Made by a program: the position numbers and the translations under genes
Shown: positions 8,916 through 16,556 of the stretch, piece by piece
How positions within the stretch are numbered: the stretch's first letter is position 1
How the letters are laid out: every line of letters begins with the position of its first letter
Notes under the pieces: model-generated
Seen by the model: only the letters and a program-made list of their open reading frames with translations
Database searches by the model: none
What the model was told of the DNA's origin: nothing
Source of the DNA: Thermoguttaceae bacterium
GTDB taxonomy: Bacteria; Planctomycetota; Planctomycetia; Pirellulales; Thermoguttaceae
Direction of reading: 5' to 3'
Assembly (NCBI GenBank): GCA_017559825.1
Contig: JAFYQR010000197.1
Location: 1 to 33,646 of the forward strand
Length of the DNA stretch: 33,646 nt

Positions 8916-8967
8916 CGACCGACGGCGAAGAGCGCCGGTTTGGCCGATTTTAACGAAACGCGCCGCG

Positions 8968-8996
8968 ACGGGGAAACGTCGACGGCCCGTTTTTTT
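8968..8996 (+). terminator. Short hairpin with T-run after the SBF-like gene
   Basis: ACGGG (8968-8972) and CCCGT (8986-8990) can pair, and a run of seven T follows (8990-8996). The stem is short, but the T-tract and the position 52 nt after the stop support a terminator. Confidence 0.45.
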
Positions 8997-9090
8997 GTCG
9001 ACGTTAAGCGGAATCTGCGGCGTTTGGGCGTTTTAGGCAAGAACGCGAACGGCGAAAGCGCGAAAAGAAACGGAAAATCGACGAAAACGC

Positions 9091-9119
9091 TTGACTTTTA
9101 ACGTCGCGGCGGCGATAAT
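9091..9119 (+). promoter_or_regulatory. Sigma70-like promoter of the GH-A glycosidase gene
   Basis: TTGACT (9091-9096), a 17-nt spacer, then GATAAT (9114-9119): five of six matches in each box. Expected start near 9126, leaving a leader of about 90 nt. This explains most of the 302-nt gap between the flanking genes; the remainder is the upstream gene's hairpin. Confidence 0.65.
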
Positions 9120-9217
9120 AACGGGCGGCGGTTGGCGGCGTTCGAAACGCGTCGCGAGCCGGGAAACGTCGAAGTTTCGGCGAAATAGCGAAAATAGTAA
9201 AACAGCGAGGGCGGAAA

Positions 9218-11875
9218 ATGGCGCTTTGGGGTTTGTTGGGCGCGGTCGTCGTCGGCGTCGCGACTTGGACGCCGATTAATGTAACGCAATTTTGGGTCGA
9301 GCCGAACGCTCCGGCCGTTTTCAAGTTCGAGTCGGAGAGCGACGCGCTTTCCGGCGCTTTCGTCGTCAAAACGACCGACGGCGAAACGTTTTGCGAAGGG
9401 GCGGGAACGCGCGAAGGGAAGACGCTGACCGTCGAGGCGACGTTGCCGCAAGGTTTTTTCGAAATCGAGTTTCCGGAAACCGGCCAATCGTTTGGCGTCG
9501 CGTCGATTCCGGCGTTTTGGCGCGATCCGTTGACGCCGGAAAATAGCGAAATCGGGAAAACGGCGCAAGCCGCGGGAAGCGGGCAAGACGGCGAGCGGAT
9601 TCGCGACCCGTTTTTCGGAATCGACGCGGCGACGACTTGGCTCGTCGGCTCCGACGCGGCGCGAGACGATTTGCTCTTCAACGCGCGGCGGATGGGGATC
9701 GCGACGTACCGCGAGCGGTTGAGCTGGAGCCGACTCGAAGCGACCGAAGGCGAAATTGATTTCGACGCCGACCGCCGCTCCGATTTCGTTCGGCAAACGG
9801 CGAAAAAATACGACGTGTCGATTCTCGAAATGTTTCACGACGCGCCCGGTTGGGCCGGTCGGGTCGGCGCGGTTTACCCCAACGACTTGACGAAAACCGC
9901 CGACAGTTGGGGCCGAATCGCCGAGCGTTGGGCGCCGACTTGGAACTCGATCGAAGTTTGGAACGAGCCGGACATCTTCTTCGGCGGCAACCTCCCGGCG
10001 GACCAATACGTCCCGATTTTGAAGGCGGTCGCGCAAGAATACGGGCGCCGCGGCGTCGAAACGCCGGTCGTCGGCGGGGTGATCGCGGCGTTCCGCGACG
10101 CTTGGATGGACTCGGCGGCGGAAAACGGAATGATCGACGCCAGCGATATTTTCTCGTTTCACTCGTACAGCCGGGCGCCGGAGATGGTCGGCGTTTGCCT
10201 GCGGTACCAACGTTGGCTCGACAAGTTCGGCGCGTCCGGAAAACCGACTTGGATTACCGAGTGCGGTCGCCCTTGGAAACGCGGAACCGACCGTCCGAAC
10301 CGCGAGGCCGACTTGGAAAGCGCGATCGACGTCGCGCAAAAGGGCGTCGTCTGCAAAGCGTTCGGCTTCGAAGCGTATTTTCCGTTCGTTTATCCGTTTT
10401 ACGAGGAAAACGACAACAATTTCGGGATGAGCGACCGTTCGAACGCGCCGCTTCGCTCGATCGTCGGATACGCGCAGTCGATTCGCCGTTTGGCCGGGAA
10501 AGATTGCGTCGGCGAATGGGCGTTCAACGCGGAAACCGGCGAAAGCGGGCAAAATAGCGAAACCGTTCAACGTTCCTTCGTTTTCGCCGACCCGACGACC
10601 GGGGAGCGCGTCGCGGTTCTTTATTCGCCGACGCGGATTCCGGGGCGAACGGCGAAAACGCCTCTCGCGCCGATTTTTGTCGAGCGGATTACCGGGGAAA
10701 CGGTCGCGGCGAACGGCGACGGCGCGTTCGATTTTGCCGACGGTTTTCTCTTCGTCGGAATCCCGACGGACGCGAAAATCGACTTGAAACCGGCGTCGGA
10801 AATCGACAAAGCGCGCGAACGCCGTTTCGCGGCGCGAAAACTCGACGGCGGAGGACGACCGCGTCGCGACGTTTCGACCGTCGTTCGATACGAGTTCGAC
10901 GATAAGGTCGTTTCGCCGGACAACGCCGGGTACAAGATTCTCGATTCGGACGCAAAAAAGTTTTCCGGCGCGTTAACCGTTTTTAATTTCGAAAACGAAG
11001 CGCGGACGCTTCCGGTTCGCGTTGAACTTTTCGCCGACGGGAAACCGCTTCCGGCGACGCTCGTCGAGGCGCCGCGAACGGTCGAGATTCCGGCGCGGGG
11101 GCGGGCGACCGTTCCGTTCGTTCTGAACGCCGAAAAAATTTCGCCGTTCGTTCCGCTGACCGTCGAGGCGCGAATCGGCGACGACGGTTTCCTCTCGTTC
11201 GACTTGACGCGGGCCGTTTCGCGGGAAAACTTCGTCGCGTTCGCCGAAGTCGCGACGCCGCTCGACCTTGGCGACCTTAGCCGTTGGACGCCGAGCGCCG
11301 GGGCCGCCGGGAAAACGACCTTTAAGACGTCGGCCGATGCGCTTTCGCCCGGTTTCCGTTGGGGCTTCGACGTCGAGTTCGGCGAAGGCGATCGCTGGGT
11401 TTACCCGCATTTCGCGCTTCCGCTCGAAGAAAATTCGACGCGTCTAATTTCCGCGTCGGCGACGGGCGGCGGACAAGATAACAAAACGGCGCAAAATAAA
11501 GAAAGCGGCGAAAATAAAACGACGGAAACTGCGGAAAATGACGGAAATGGGCGTTTGGCGTCGACCGCCGGGCTCGATTTGCGCGAATATTCCGGCGTCG
11601 CGTTTCGAGTGAAAGCGTCGAACGAAGACCCGAAAGCGCAAATTCGCTTCTTCGTTTACGACGAAAAGGGGAGCCCGTATTATTACACCGGCGTCGGAAT
11701 CGCTCCGACGGACGGGCGGGAACACTTCGTCGCGCTTCCGTTCGCGGCGCTGACCGCTTACGGCGGAACGCCCGATCCGTTCGATCCGGCGCGGATTCGA
11801 GCGATTTCGGTCGGCGCGAACACTAAAGCGGAAAAAATGACGCTCGAAGTCGGCGAATTCTACTTCTTCAAATGA
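9218..11875 (+). CDS. Clan GH-A glycoside hydrolase with C-terminal carbohydrate-binding-like domain
   Basis: The 885-residue protein starts with a hydrophobic segment (about 3-18) that could export it, though the n-region lacks basic residues. After a beta-rich N-terminal region (20-110) comes a TIM barrel (about 125-430). It holds the clan GH-A acid/base motif WNEPD (Glu250) and a nucleophile-like WITECGRP (Glu348), the pattern of retaining glycosidases such as GH39, GH5 or GH30. I cannot fix the family. Two beta-sandwich regions follow. The last (about 765-885, from LDLREYSGVAFRVK to the end) resembles CBM11/CIA30-type galactose-binding folds. An Asn/Glu/Lys-rich linker at about 750-775 separates them. 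GAGGG lies upstream of the ATG. It is monocistronic, with its own promoter. Its role in plant polysaccharide degradation is inferred from the folds and the GH51 gene further on. Confidence 0.8.
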   Translation: MALWGLLGAVVVGVATWTPINVTQFWVEPNAPAVFKFESESDALSGAFVVKTTDGETFCEGAGTREGKTLTVEATLPQGFFEIEFPETGQSFGVASIPAFWRDPLTPENSEIGKTAQAAGSGQDGERIRDPFFGIDAATTWLVGSDAARDDLLFNARRMGIATYRERLSWSRLEATEGEIDFDADRRSDFVRQTAKKYDVSILEMFHDAPGWAGRVGAVYPNDLTKTADSWGRIAERWAPTWNSIEVWNEPDIFFGGNLPADQYVPILKAVAQEYGRRGVETPVVGGVIAAFRDAWMDSAAENGMIDASDIFSFHSYSRAPEMVGVCLRYQRWLDKFGASGKPTWITECGRPWKRGTDRPNREADLESAIDVAQKGVVCKAFGFEAYFPFVYPFYEENDNNFGMSDRSNAPLRSIVGYAQSIRRLAGKDCVGEWAFNAETGESGQNSETVQRSFVFADPTTGERVAVLYSPTRIPGRTAKTPLAPIFVERITGETVAANGDGAFDFADGFLFVGIPTDAKIDLKPASEIDKARERRFAARKLDGGGRPRRDVSTVVRYEFDDKVVSPDNAGYKILDSDAKKFSGALTVFNFENEARTLPVRVELFADGKPLPATLVEAPRTVEIPARGRATVPFVLNAEKISPFVPLTVEARIGDDGFLSFDLTRAVSRENFVAFAEVATPLDLGDLSRWTPSAGAAGKTTFKTSADALSPGFRWGFDVEFGEGDRWVYPHFALPLEENSTRLISASATGGGQDNKTAQNKESGENKTTETAENDGNGRLASTAGLDLREYSGVAFRVKASNEDPKAQIRFFVYDEKGSPYYYTGVGIAPTDGREHFVALPFAALTAYGGTPDPFDPARIRAISVGANTKAEKMTLEVGEFYFFK

Positions 11876-11877
11876 CG

Positions 11878-11904
11878 ACAACGGCGCGAAGGGCGGTTGT
11901 TTTT
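11878..11904 (+). terminator. Weak hairpin directly after the GH-A gene
   Basis: ACAAC/GTTGT arms separated by 13 nt, followed by TTTT, starting 2 nt after the stop codon. The stem is only 5 bp; it may act together with the stronger hairpin further on. Confidence 0.35.
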
Positions 11905-12085
11905 CGTCTTTAGGTTTCTAAATTGCCCCAATTGACTAAATTGACAAGCGGGGCGGGAACTTAACGCGTCGCGAACGGAAAGCCGACGGAAAACGCGGGG
12001 AAAATCGACGCGACCGGAACGGCGGCTTGCGTTTGTTCGCCCCGCTTAAAAAGAAGGAAGCAACGCCTAACGCCAAGAAACGCCG

Positions 12086-12126
12086 AACGGCGCGACGAAA
12101 ACGCATCGTCGCGCCGTTATATTTTT
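12086..12126 (+). terminator. Perfect 13-bp hairpin between convergent genes
   Basis: Arms 12086-12098 and 12106-12118 pair without mismatch around a 7-nt loop. On + the hairpin is followed by atattttt. It lies in the 311-nt gap between the + glycosidase and the minus dehydrogenase. It probably terminates rightward transcription and may block leftward transcription as a stem. Apart from the hairpins and a short tandem aattgac pair near 11930-11944, the gap shows nothing. Confidence 0.55.
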
Positions 12127-12186
12127 CCGAAAACGCCCGTTTTGCCAAGTCGACGGGGCTTTTCGGCGTCTTTAACGCGCTTCGAT

Positions 12187-13278
12187 TCAGTACGTTCGTT
12201 GAAACGCGACGTCGGCGCTTGTTTTTCGAGTCGAATATTGTTTTTTAACGTCGATCCAAAGAGGCGTCGTTCCGTCGCGCAACGGGAACCCGAGTTTTTT
12301 ACCGAGCGGCGAAAGGCGGTTGATCAGCGGTTCTCCGGCGCGGTAACGGCGGACGTTTTCGCAAAAAATATCGCAAACGTCGTCGAAGCGCCAACGGATT
12401 TGCCCCGCGACGTGCGGAGTGATTAGGACGTTGTCGAAACTCCAAAGCGGGTGTTCCGCCGGGAGCGGTTCCGGCGAGGCAACGTCCATCACCGCGCCGC
12501 CGAGCCGACCGGAAGCGAGCGCGTCGACGAGGGCGTCCGTTTCGACGATCGGGCCGCGAGCGAGGTTCGCGAGGAGGGCGCCCGGCTTCATTTTGGCGAG
12601 TTTTTCGGCGTCGATAATGCCGCGCGTGTCGGCGTTCAGCGGAAGGGAAAGGAAAACGACGTCCGATTCGGCGAGGAGGTCGTCCAAGCGGTCGGCGCCC
12701 CAAAGTTCGGCGACGCGCTCCGGCTTGTTCTCCGGGTAAAGGTCGGTCGCGATAATTTTTCCTGCGAACGGCGCGACGACTTCCGAAAAACGCCGTCCGA
12801 CGCCGCCAAAACCGACGATTCCGACCGTCCGCTCGACCAAATCGAACGTCGGCTTCCGCTTGAAACGGCGGAAATCGGGGTTGTTCGCCTCGACGAATTG
12901 GTCGCAAACGAAGGAGCGCAGGTTCCGCCCCCAACCGAGAATCAACGCGAGGCCGTGTTCCGCGACTTGATCGGAAAGAACCCCGGCGGCGGTCGAAATC
13001 GTTATGTCGGACGCGATCACCGGCGGCGTCAGGCACCAGTCCATACCGGCGGCCGACGATTGAATCCAACGGAGCCGCTTCCGTTCGACGACGCGTTCCC
13101 AATCGACCGGAACCTTCGCGTGTCCGCAAAAATAATCGGCTTCGAGCAAAGCGTCGGCGACGTCGCGTTGACCGACGTTGACGATTTCGACCTCCGGCCA
13201 AGCGGCGCGGATGCGAGCGATCAACCGCTCTTCGACCGGTTCCGAACGAAAACAAACGAGAAGCGTTTCTTTTTTCAT
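12187..13278 (-). CDS. D-isomer specific 2-hydroxyacid dehydrogenase
   Basis: An NAD(P)-dependent oxidoreductase of the D-2-hydroxyacid dehydrogenase family, 363 residues. The Rossmann motif GFGGVGRRFSE begins near residue 157. The catalytic triad is visible as Arg241 (LARGPIV), Glu270 (ASPEPLP) and His289 (ITPHVAG). The N-terminal half (1-110) forms the flanking substrate-binding domain with SSAAGMDW. The sequence is closest in feel to the hydroxypyruvate/glyoxylate reductase-like members, but the substrate cannot be read off. A C-terminal tail of about 30 residues after DVKKQ is basic and probably poorly ordered. The ATG lacks a strong ribosome binding site. It lies 64 nt after ruvC on the same strand, so co-transcription is likely. 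Confidence 0.88.
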   Translation of the reverse strand: MKKETLLVCFRSEPVEERLIARIRAAWPEVEIVNVGQRDVADALLEADYFCGHAKVPVDWERVVERKRLRWIQSSAAGMDWCLTPPVIASDITISTAAGVLSDQVAEHGLALILGWGRNLRSFVCDQFVEANNPDFRRFKRKPTFDLVERTVGIVGFGGVGRRFSEVVAPFAGKIIATDLYPENKPERVAELWGADRLDDLLAESDVVFLSLPLNADTRGIIDAEKLAKMKPGALLANLARGPIVETDALVDALASGRLGGAVMDVASPEPLPAEHPLWSFDNVLITPHVAGQIRWRFDDVCDIFCENVRRYRAGEPLINRLSPLGKKLGFPLRDGTTPLWIDVKKQYSTRKTSADVAFQRTY

Positions 13279-13342
13279 CGCGTTATATGTTTAATTGTTG
13301 CGTTAATACGGGCGGGAAAGGGAAGCCGTCGTTAAAATCGGC

Positions 13343-13909
13343 TCAACGAGCGTTCGTTTGCGGCCAAATTGGCGAAACGGGGCGCTTCGGGGACTCGGCG
13401 AGGAGCGCGCAAATTGGGTTGGCGACGGAAGAGCGCTGCGTTAAGCGAGCTTCGGTAAAATGGCAAAACGCGACCGCGATCGCGTCGGCGACGTCGGGCG
13501 GCTCAGGAAGGCGCGGAAGGCGCAACTGAAGCTGAACTGCGCGTTGCATTTGCGCTTTCGGAGCGCGACCGTTTCCCGTCGTCGTTTTTTTGATTTTTGT
13601 CGCGGCGTAAGAAACGACCGGAATTCCTGCTTGCGCGGCGGCAAGCATAATCGCGCCGCGGGCGTGTCCCATCAAAATCGCGGTTTCCGGACGCTCGTAG
13701 AGGGAGTAAAGCTGTTCGAGCGCCATAACGTCCGGTTGGAATGCGGCGACGACTTCGGCGATTCCGTCGTAAATATCCTTGACGCGCTCCGGGAGCGTTT
13801 CGGCTCGGCTGCGAACGACGCCCGCTTCAAGAAGCCGCGCCCGTCCGGTCGAAACGTCCAAAACGCCGTAACCGGTCGTCCGCAAGCCGGGGTCGACGCC
13901 CAAGATCAC
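13343..13909 (-). CDS. ruvC: Crossover junction endodeoxyribonuclease RuvC
   Basis: The Holliday-junction resolvase subunit that acts with RuvAB to cut recombination intermediates. With the GTG at 13909 as start, the protein is 188 residues and begins MILGVDPGLRTTGYG. The four metal-binding acidic residues are all present: Asp6, Glu65 (ALEQLY), Asp139 and Asp142 (PDVADAIA), close to E. coli positions 7, 66, 138 and 141. The frame stays open far upstream. A TTG at 13945 would add 12 residues, but the homologous region starts at the GTG, so I chose it; the Shine-Dalgarno is weak (AGAG about 12 nt upstream). A tail of about 35 residues follows the catalytic core. ruvA and ruvB are not adjacent. 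Confidence 0.9.
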   Translation of the reverse strand: MILGVDPGLRTTGYGVLDVSTGRARLLEAGVVRSRAETLPERVKDIYDGIAEVVAAFQPDVMALEQLYSLYERPETAILMGHARGAIMLAAAQAGIPVVSYAATKIKKTTTGNGRAPKAQMQRAVQLQLRLPRLPEPPDVADAIAVAFCHFTEARLTQRSSVANPICALLAESPKRPVSPIWPQTNAR

Positions 13910-14140
13910 GTTTTCTATTTTCTCTGTTTTAATCGTGTCGCTCAATGGGCGGAAGCGTCGTCGAGCGACGCGATTTCGAGGAAAAATCGACAAAAAAACG
14001 CGCCGCGTTCGGAAACAAGCGCGTAAAAATCCGGGTGTCGAAAACGGTTTTCGTTCGCGACGCGTCAACGAGTGAAACGGGAGAATTTAACGGAGGTTGA
14101 CGGGCGAAAGCTCGATCGGACGAACGCGCAACGCCCGCGT

Positions 14141-14185
14141 TTTCGCTCGTTTCAGCAAAATTGGCGTTCGACGAAACGAGCGAAA
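14141..14185. repeat. 13-bp perfect inverted repeat with 19-nt loop
   Basis: TTTCGCTCGTTTC (14141-14153) and GAAACGAGCGAAA (14173-14185) are exact reverse complements. No T-run follows on either strand, so a classical terminator is unlikely. It lies between the end of the PmoA gene and ruvC, both on minus. A second small inverted repeat (TAATCGC/GCGATTA at 14203-14209 and 14218-14224) lies between it and the PmoA stop codon. These are the only structures I see in the 319-nt gap 13910-14228. Confidence 0.55.
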
Positions 14186-14228
14186 CGGCGTTAAATTCCT
14201 GTTAATCGCTAAAAACGGCGATTAGAGA

Positions 14229-15236
14229 TTAGCCGTAAATTTCGTTCCAGCGAGCGTTGAGGTCGACGTCTTGCGGGGTTCCGGCGAAGACGACGAGGCG
14301 GTAAACGCCCTTCAAGACGAAGCCTTTTTCGAACGCGAAACCGCCTTCTTTGAAGAGGAACGGCATCGGCGAAATGTTGCCGTAATCGCGGGTAAACCAC
14401 GGGCAGTTTTCGAACGGTTCTTTCGGCGGGCAGAGGACCGCGACGCCTTCGGTGATCGCCGGATTGAAGCGGCGTTTGCCGTAGAACGCCATCCACTTCG
14501 CCGGTTTCGAGAAAGTGTCCTTTTCGCAAGTTCCGCCTTCGCTGCTGAGGAGGTTGCCGCCGCCGAACGGGCAGAGGTCTTGTTCGACGCGGACGCCGAA
14601 GAAGCCGTGGTTCGTCTTTTCGACTTTCACATCGGTCAGCATTTCCATTTCGAAATCGAAGTCGAGCGTGTAGTAGTCGTCGCAAACCCAGTTGAGCGTA
14701 TACTTGCGGCGGTCTTCGATAATCGGGTCTTGGCCCGGTTTTTGCCAAATGCAGCGGTCGGCAAACTCGACGACGGATTTGTCGTGTTTAACGAGTTTGA
14801 GGTCTTGACTCTTGATTTGCCCTTGCGCCGAGCCTTCTTGCCAGTAGTTGCCGCCGTTGACTTTGTCAAGACCGAAGAAAACGGAGCGGTGGTGCGGCCA
14901 AGGTTGCGACGATTCGGCGGTAACCGAAACGCGGGAGAGCGGGCCGGTCAGCGGGTAAATGTACGGGTATTTTTGATTCGGGTTGGTGCGGTAAGCCGCG
15001 ACGACTTGGTTGTCTTTGCGGATCCAAAGGATTTTGTCGGCGAAGTCCGGATAATAGGACGTGAAGTGTTCGACCGGCGCGTCGCCCCAATTCGGCTTCG
15101 TCGCGCCTTCTTTGCCCGGATAATTGATCTTGCCGTTAAAAGCGGCGTCGGCGCCGAACGTTTCGGAACCGAGAGTAACGGTCAACCCGGTCGCGGCCAT
15201 GAGACCGGCGTTTTTGAAAAAATCGCGTCGTTGCAT
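14229..15236 (-). CDS. PmoA/DUF6807 family protein with Tat signal
   Basis: 335 residues from the ATG at 15236, which has GAGG in TCGAGGTTGTT just upstream. The frame continues upstream, but the Tat signal fixes the start: QRRDFFKN (twin Arg at 3-4) followed by a hydrophobic stretch GLMAATGLTVTLG and a likely cleavage after TFGADA. The mature part contains YPYIYPLTGPLSR, a PHHRSVFFG histidine pair, NYWQEG and NHGFFGVRVEQD, which I recognise as the DUF6807/'PmoA family' fold common in planctomycetes. Despite the name, this family is not shown to be methane oxygenase; many members sit near sugar-degradation genes and may bind or modify carbohydrates. Export folded through Tat suggests a bound cofactor or metal (inference). 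It has its own strong promoter 220 nt upstream. Confidence 0.8.
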   Translation of the reverse strand: MQRRDFFKNAGLMAATGLTVTLGSETFGADAAFNGKINYPGKEGATKPNWGDAPVEHFTSYYPDFADKILWIRKDNQVVAAYRTNPNQKYPYIYPLTGPLSRVSVTAESSQPWPHHRSVFFGLDKVNGGNYWQEGSAQGQIKSQDLKLVKHDKSVVEFADRCIWQKPGQDPIIEDRRKYTLNWVCDDYYTLDFDFEMEMLTDVKVEKTNHGFFGVRVEQDLCPFGGGNLLSSEGGTCEKDTFSKPAKWMAFYGKRRFNPAITEGVAVLCPPKEPFENCPWFTRDYGNISPMPFLFKEGGFAFEKGFVLKGVYRLVVFAGTPQDVDLNARWNEIYG

Positions 15237-15456
15237 AACAACCTCGAAACTGGATAAAATCGAAAAAATGGAAACGCCGTCGAGCGTCGCGTCGACAAAA
15301 GAGCGGCGAACGCTTTGCGGCGCGTTAAAAAAGCGGCGACGAACGCGCGCATTAATATATGACGGCGGAAACGCTCGCGAACGACTAAGCCGCGCTCGCA
15401 ACGCGACGGCGTTTGATTCGGGAACGCCGCCGACGCCGTTTTTATTAGTCGCGTTT

Positions 15457-15485
15457 ATTTTATCCGCTCGAAACGCGTTTGTCAA
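15457..15485 (-). promoter_or_regulatory. Sigma70-like promoter of the PmoA-family gene
   Basis: On minus: TTGACA (15485-15480), a 17-nt spacer, TAAAAT (15462-15457). The -35 is perfect and the -10 has five of six matches. Start expected near 15450, giving a leader of about 215 nt. Confidence 0.72.
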
Positions 15486-15703
15486 CGGAAAAACCCCTTC
15501 GAAAAGCGCTTCGAGGAAGAAAAACGTCGTTCGACGATAAAATAAGGCGGTCGCGGCGTCGGTGAAAAATAGGAGGGCTGAGCGAAAAAAGAGAAATAAA
15601 GAGAATAAAGCGTTTGAGCGGAGGCGGTTTGGCGAGAGATTGCGGATTGCAGGGAGAAAATTTGAAAAAAGCGAAAAGAATCGGCGAGGAAGCCTCTTTG
15701 AAC

Positions 15704-15736
15704 TTGACAAAATGACATTTTTTGTTATATTGTCAA
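15704..15736 (+). promoter_or_regulatory. Near-consensus promoter overlapped by an inverted repeat
   Basis: TTGACA (15704-15709), 16-nt spacer, TATATT (15726-15731). TTGACAA at 15704-15710 is the exact reverse complement of TTGTCAA at 15730-15736, so the -35 and the end of the -10 form the arms of a palindrome with 19 nt between. This could be an operator placed over the promoter. It points toward rpmF, 430 nt away. The 927-nt gap 15237-16163 holds this, the PmoA promoter, the nearer rpmF promoter and otherwise no gene I trust. Confidence 0.6.
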
Positions 15737-15892
15737 ATTGTTGAAGGCGGGCGCGGCGTTTCGAAGCTTAGACGGCTCGCGAGGGTTCGTCGAGGCGCGT
15801 CAAATTTCGGCGAAAAAGGTCGAAACGAAGGATTTTGTCGAAAACGCAAGGATTTTTGCTAAAAAAGTTGCGTTATTTCGCCTCGCCCTCGG

Positions 15893-15921
15893 TTGACGAA
15901 GTCGCGCTTTTGGCGTATGAT
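15893..15921 (+). promoter_or_regulatory. Proximal promoter of rpmF
   Basis: TTGACG, 17-nt spacer, TATGAT: five of six matches in both boxes. Start expected near 15928, with a leader of about 235 nt before rpmF. Confidence 0.7.
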
Positions 15922-16163
15922 GGAAAGAAATTTTTTTGCGGGGCGCAAAACGCCTCTTTCCGCGCCGAGTTTCGAGAAAATCGAAACGTCGAGCGTCGAC
16001 GGGCGGCGTTTTCGCGTCGTCGGTCGTTGGCCGCGCCTGAAAGTCAAAACAGAACGTCGCGTTTGACGTCGTTCGGCGGAAATTGAGAGGGAATTCCTCT
16101 CGCCGTCGCGTCGTTCGAACGGCGTCGCGCCTTTAACACGATTTAACATAGAGGATAGAAACA

Positions 16164-16349
16164 ATGGCTGTTCCGAAGAGAAAACACAGCAACGCTCGCA
16201 CCGGCGCCCGTCGCGCGCACGACTTCAAACGTCCGGTTCAAACGGCTCCTTGCGCCGAATGCAACAAAATGATCCCGACGCACGTCGTTTGCCCGAACTG
16301 CGGCAGCTACATGGGTCGCCAAGTCGTTTCGCAAGACCAAGAAAAATAG
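16164..16349 (+). CDS. rpmF: 50S ribosomal protein L32
   Basis: A 61-residue basic protein starting MAVPKRKHSNARTGARRAHD, the standard L32 N-terminus. A zinc ribbon is formed by Cys30, Cys33, Cys43 and Cys46 (CAEC...CPNC). GAGG lies 9 nt before the ATG. It is followed by a strong terminator and then fabD. The link between rpmF and fatty-acid genes is widely conserved in bacteria, usually with plsX and fabH in between; here those two are missing. Two promoters lie in the long leader upstream. Confidence 0.96.
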   Translation: MAVPKRKHSNARTGARRAHDFKRPVQTAPCAECNKMIPTHVVCPNCGSYMGRQVVSQDQEK

Positions 16350-16445
16350 TCGAAGCGAACGCTGAAAATCGAGCGGCGATAAAACGGCGAGCCCGGCGGG
16401 CGAGTCCGAAGCGTCGCGCGTCGACGGCGTTGGTCGTCGTATATT

Positions 16446-16480
16446 AAGGGGGGAGCGCGATTCGGTTCCCCCTTTTTTTT
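16446..16480 (+). terminator. Terminator between rpmF and fabD
   Basis: AAGGGGG (16446-16452) pairs with CCCCCTT, with a T8 run at 16473-16480. The loop is about 11-15 nt. It lies 97 nt after the rpmF stop and 77 nt before fabD, so fabD needs read-through or its own promoter; I see no clear promoter in between. Confidence 0.85.
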
Positions 16481-16556
16481 GAATAATCGAAACGTCGACG
16501 CGTCGCGAGGCGGCGCTCGAACGCGGGAACGGCAAGACGCGAAGAACGCTAAAATT

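Noticed and set aside
15237..15710. N-terminal extension of the PmoA-family frame
   Set aside because: The Tat signal and Shine-Dalgarno place the start at 15236, and the promoter at 15457-15485 lies inside the extension.
15562..16086. Small open frames of 60 and 83 codons upstream of rpmF
   Set aside because: They overlap both promoters, are rich in Lys/Arg from purine-rich DNA, and show no motif or good start.
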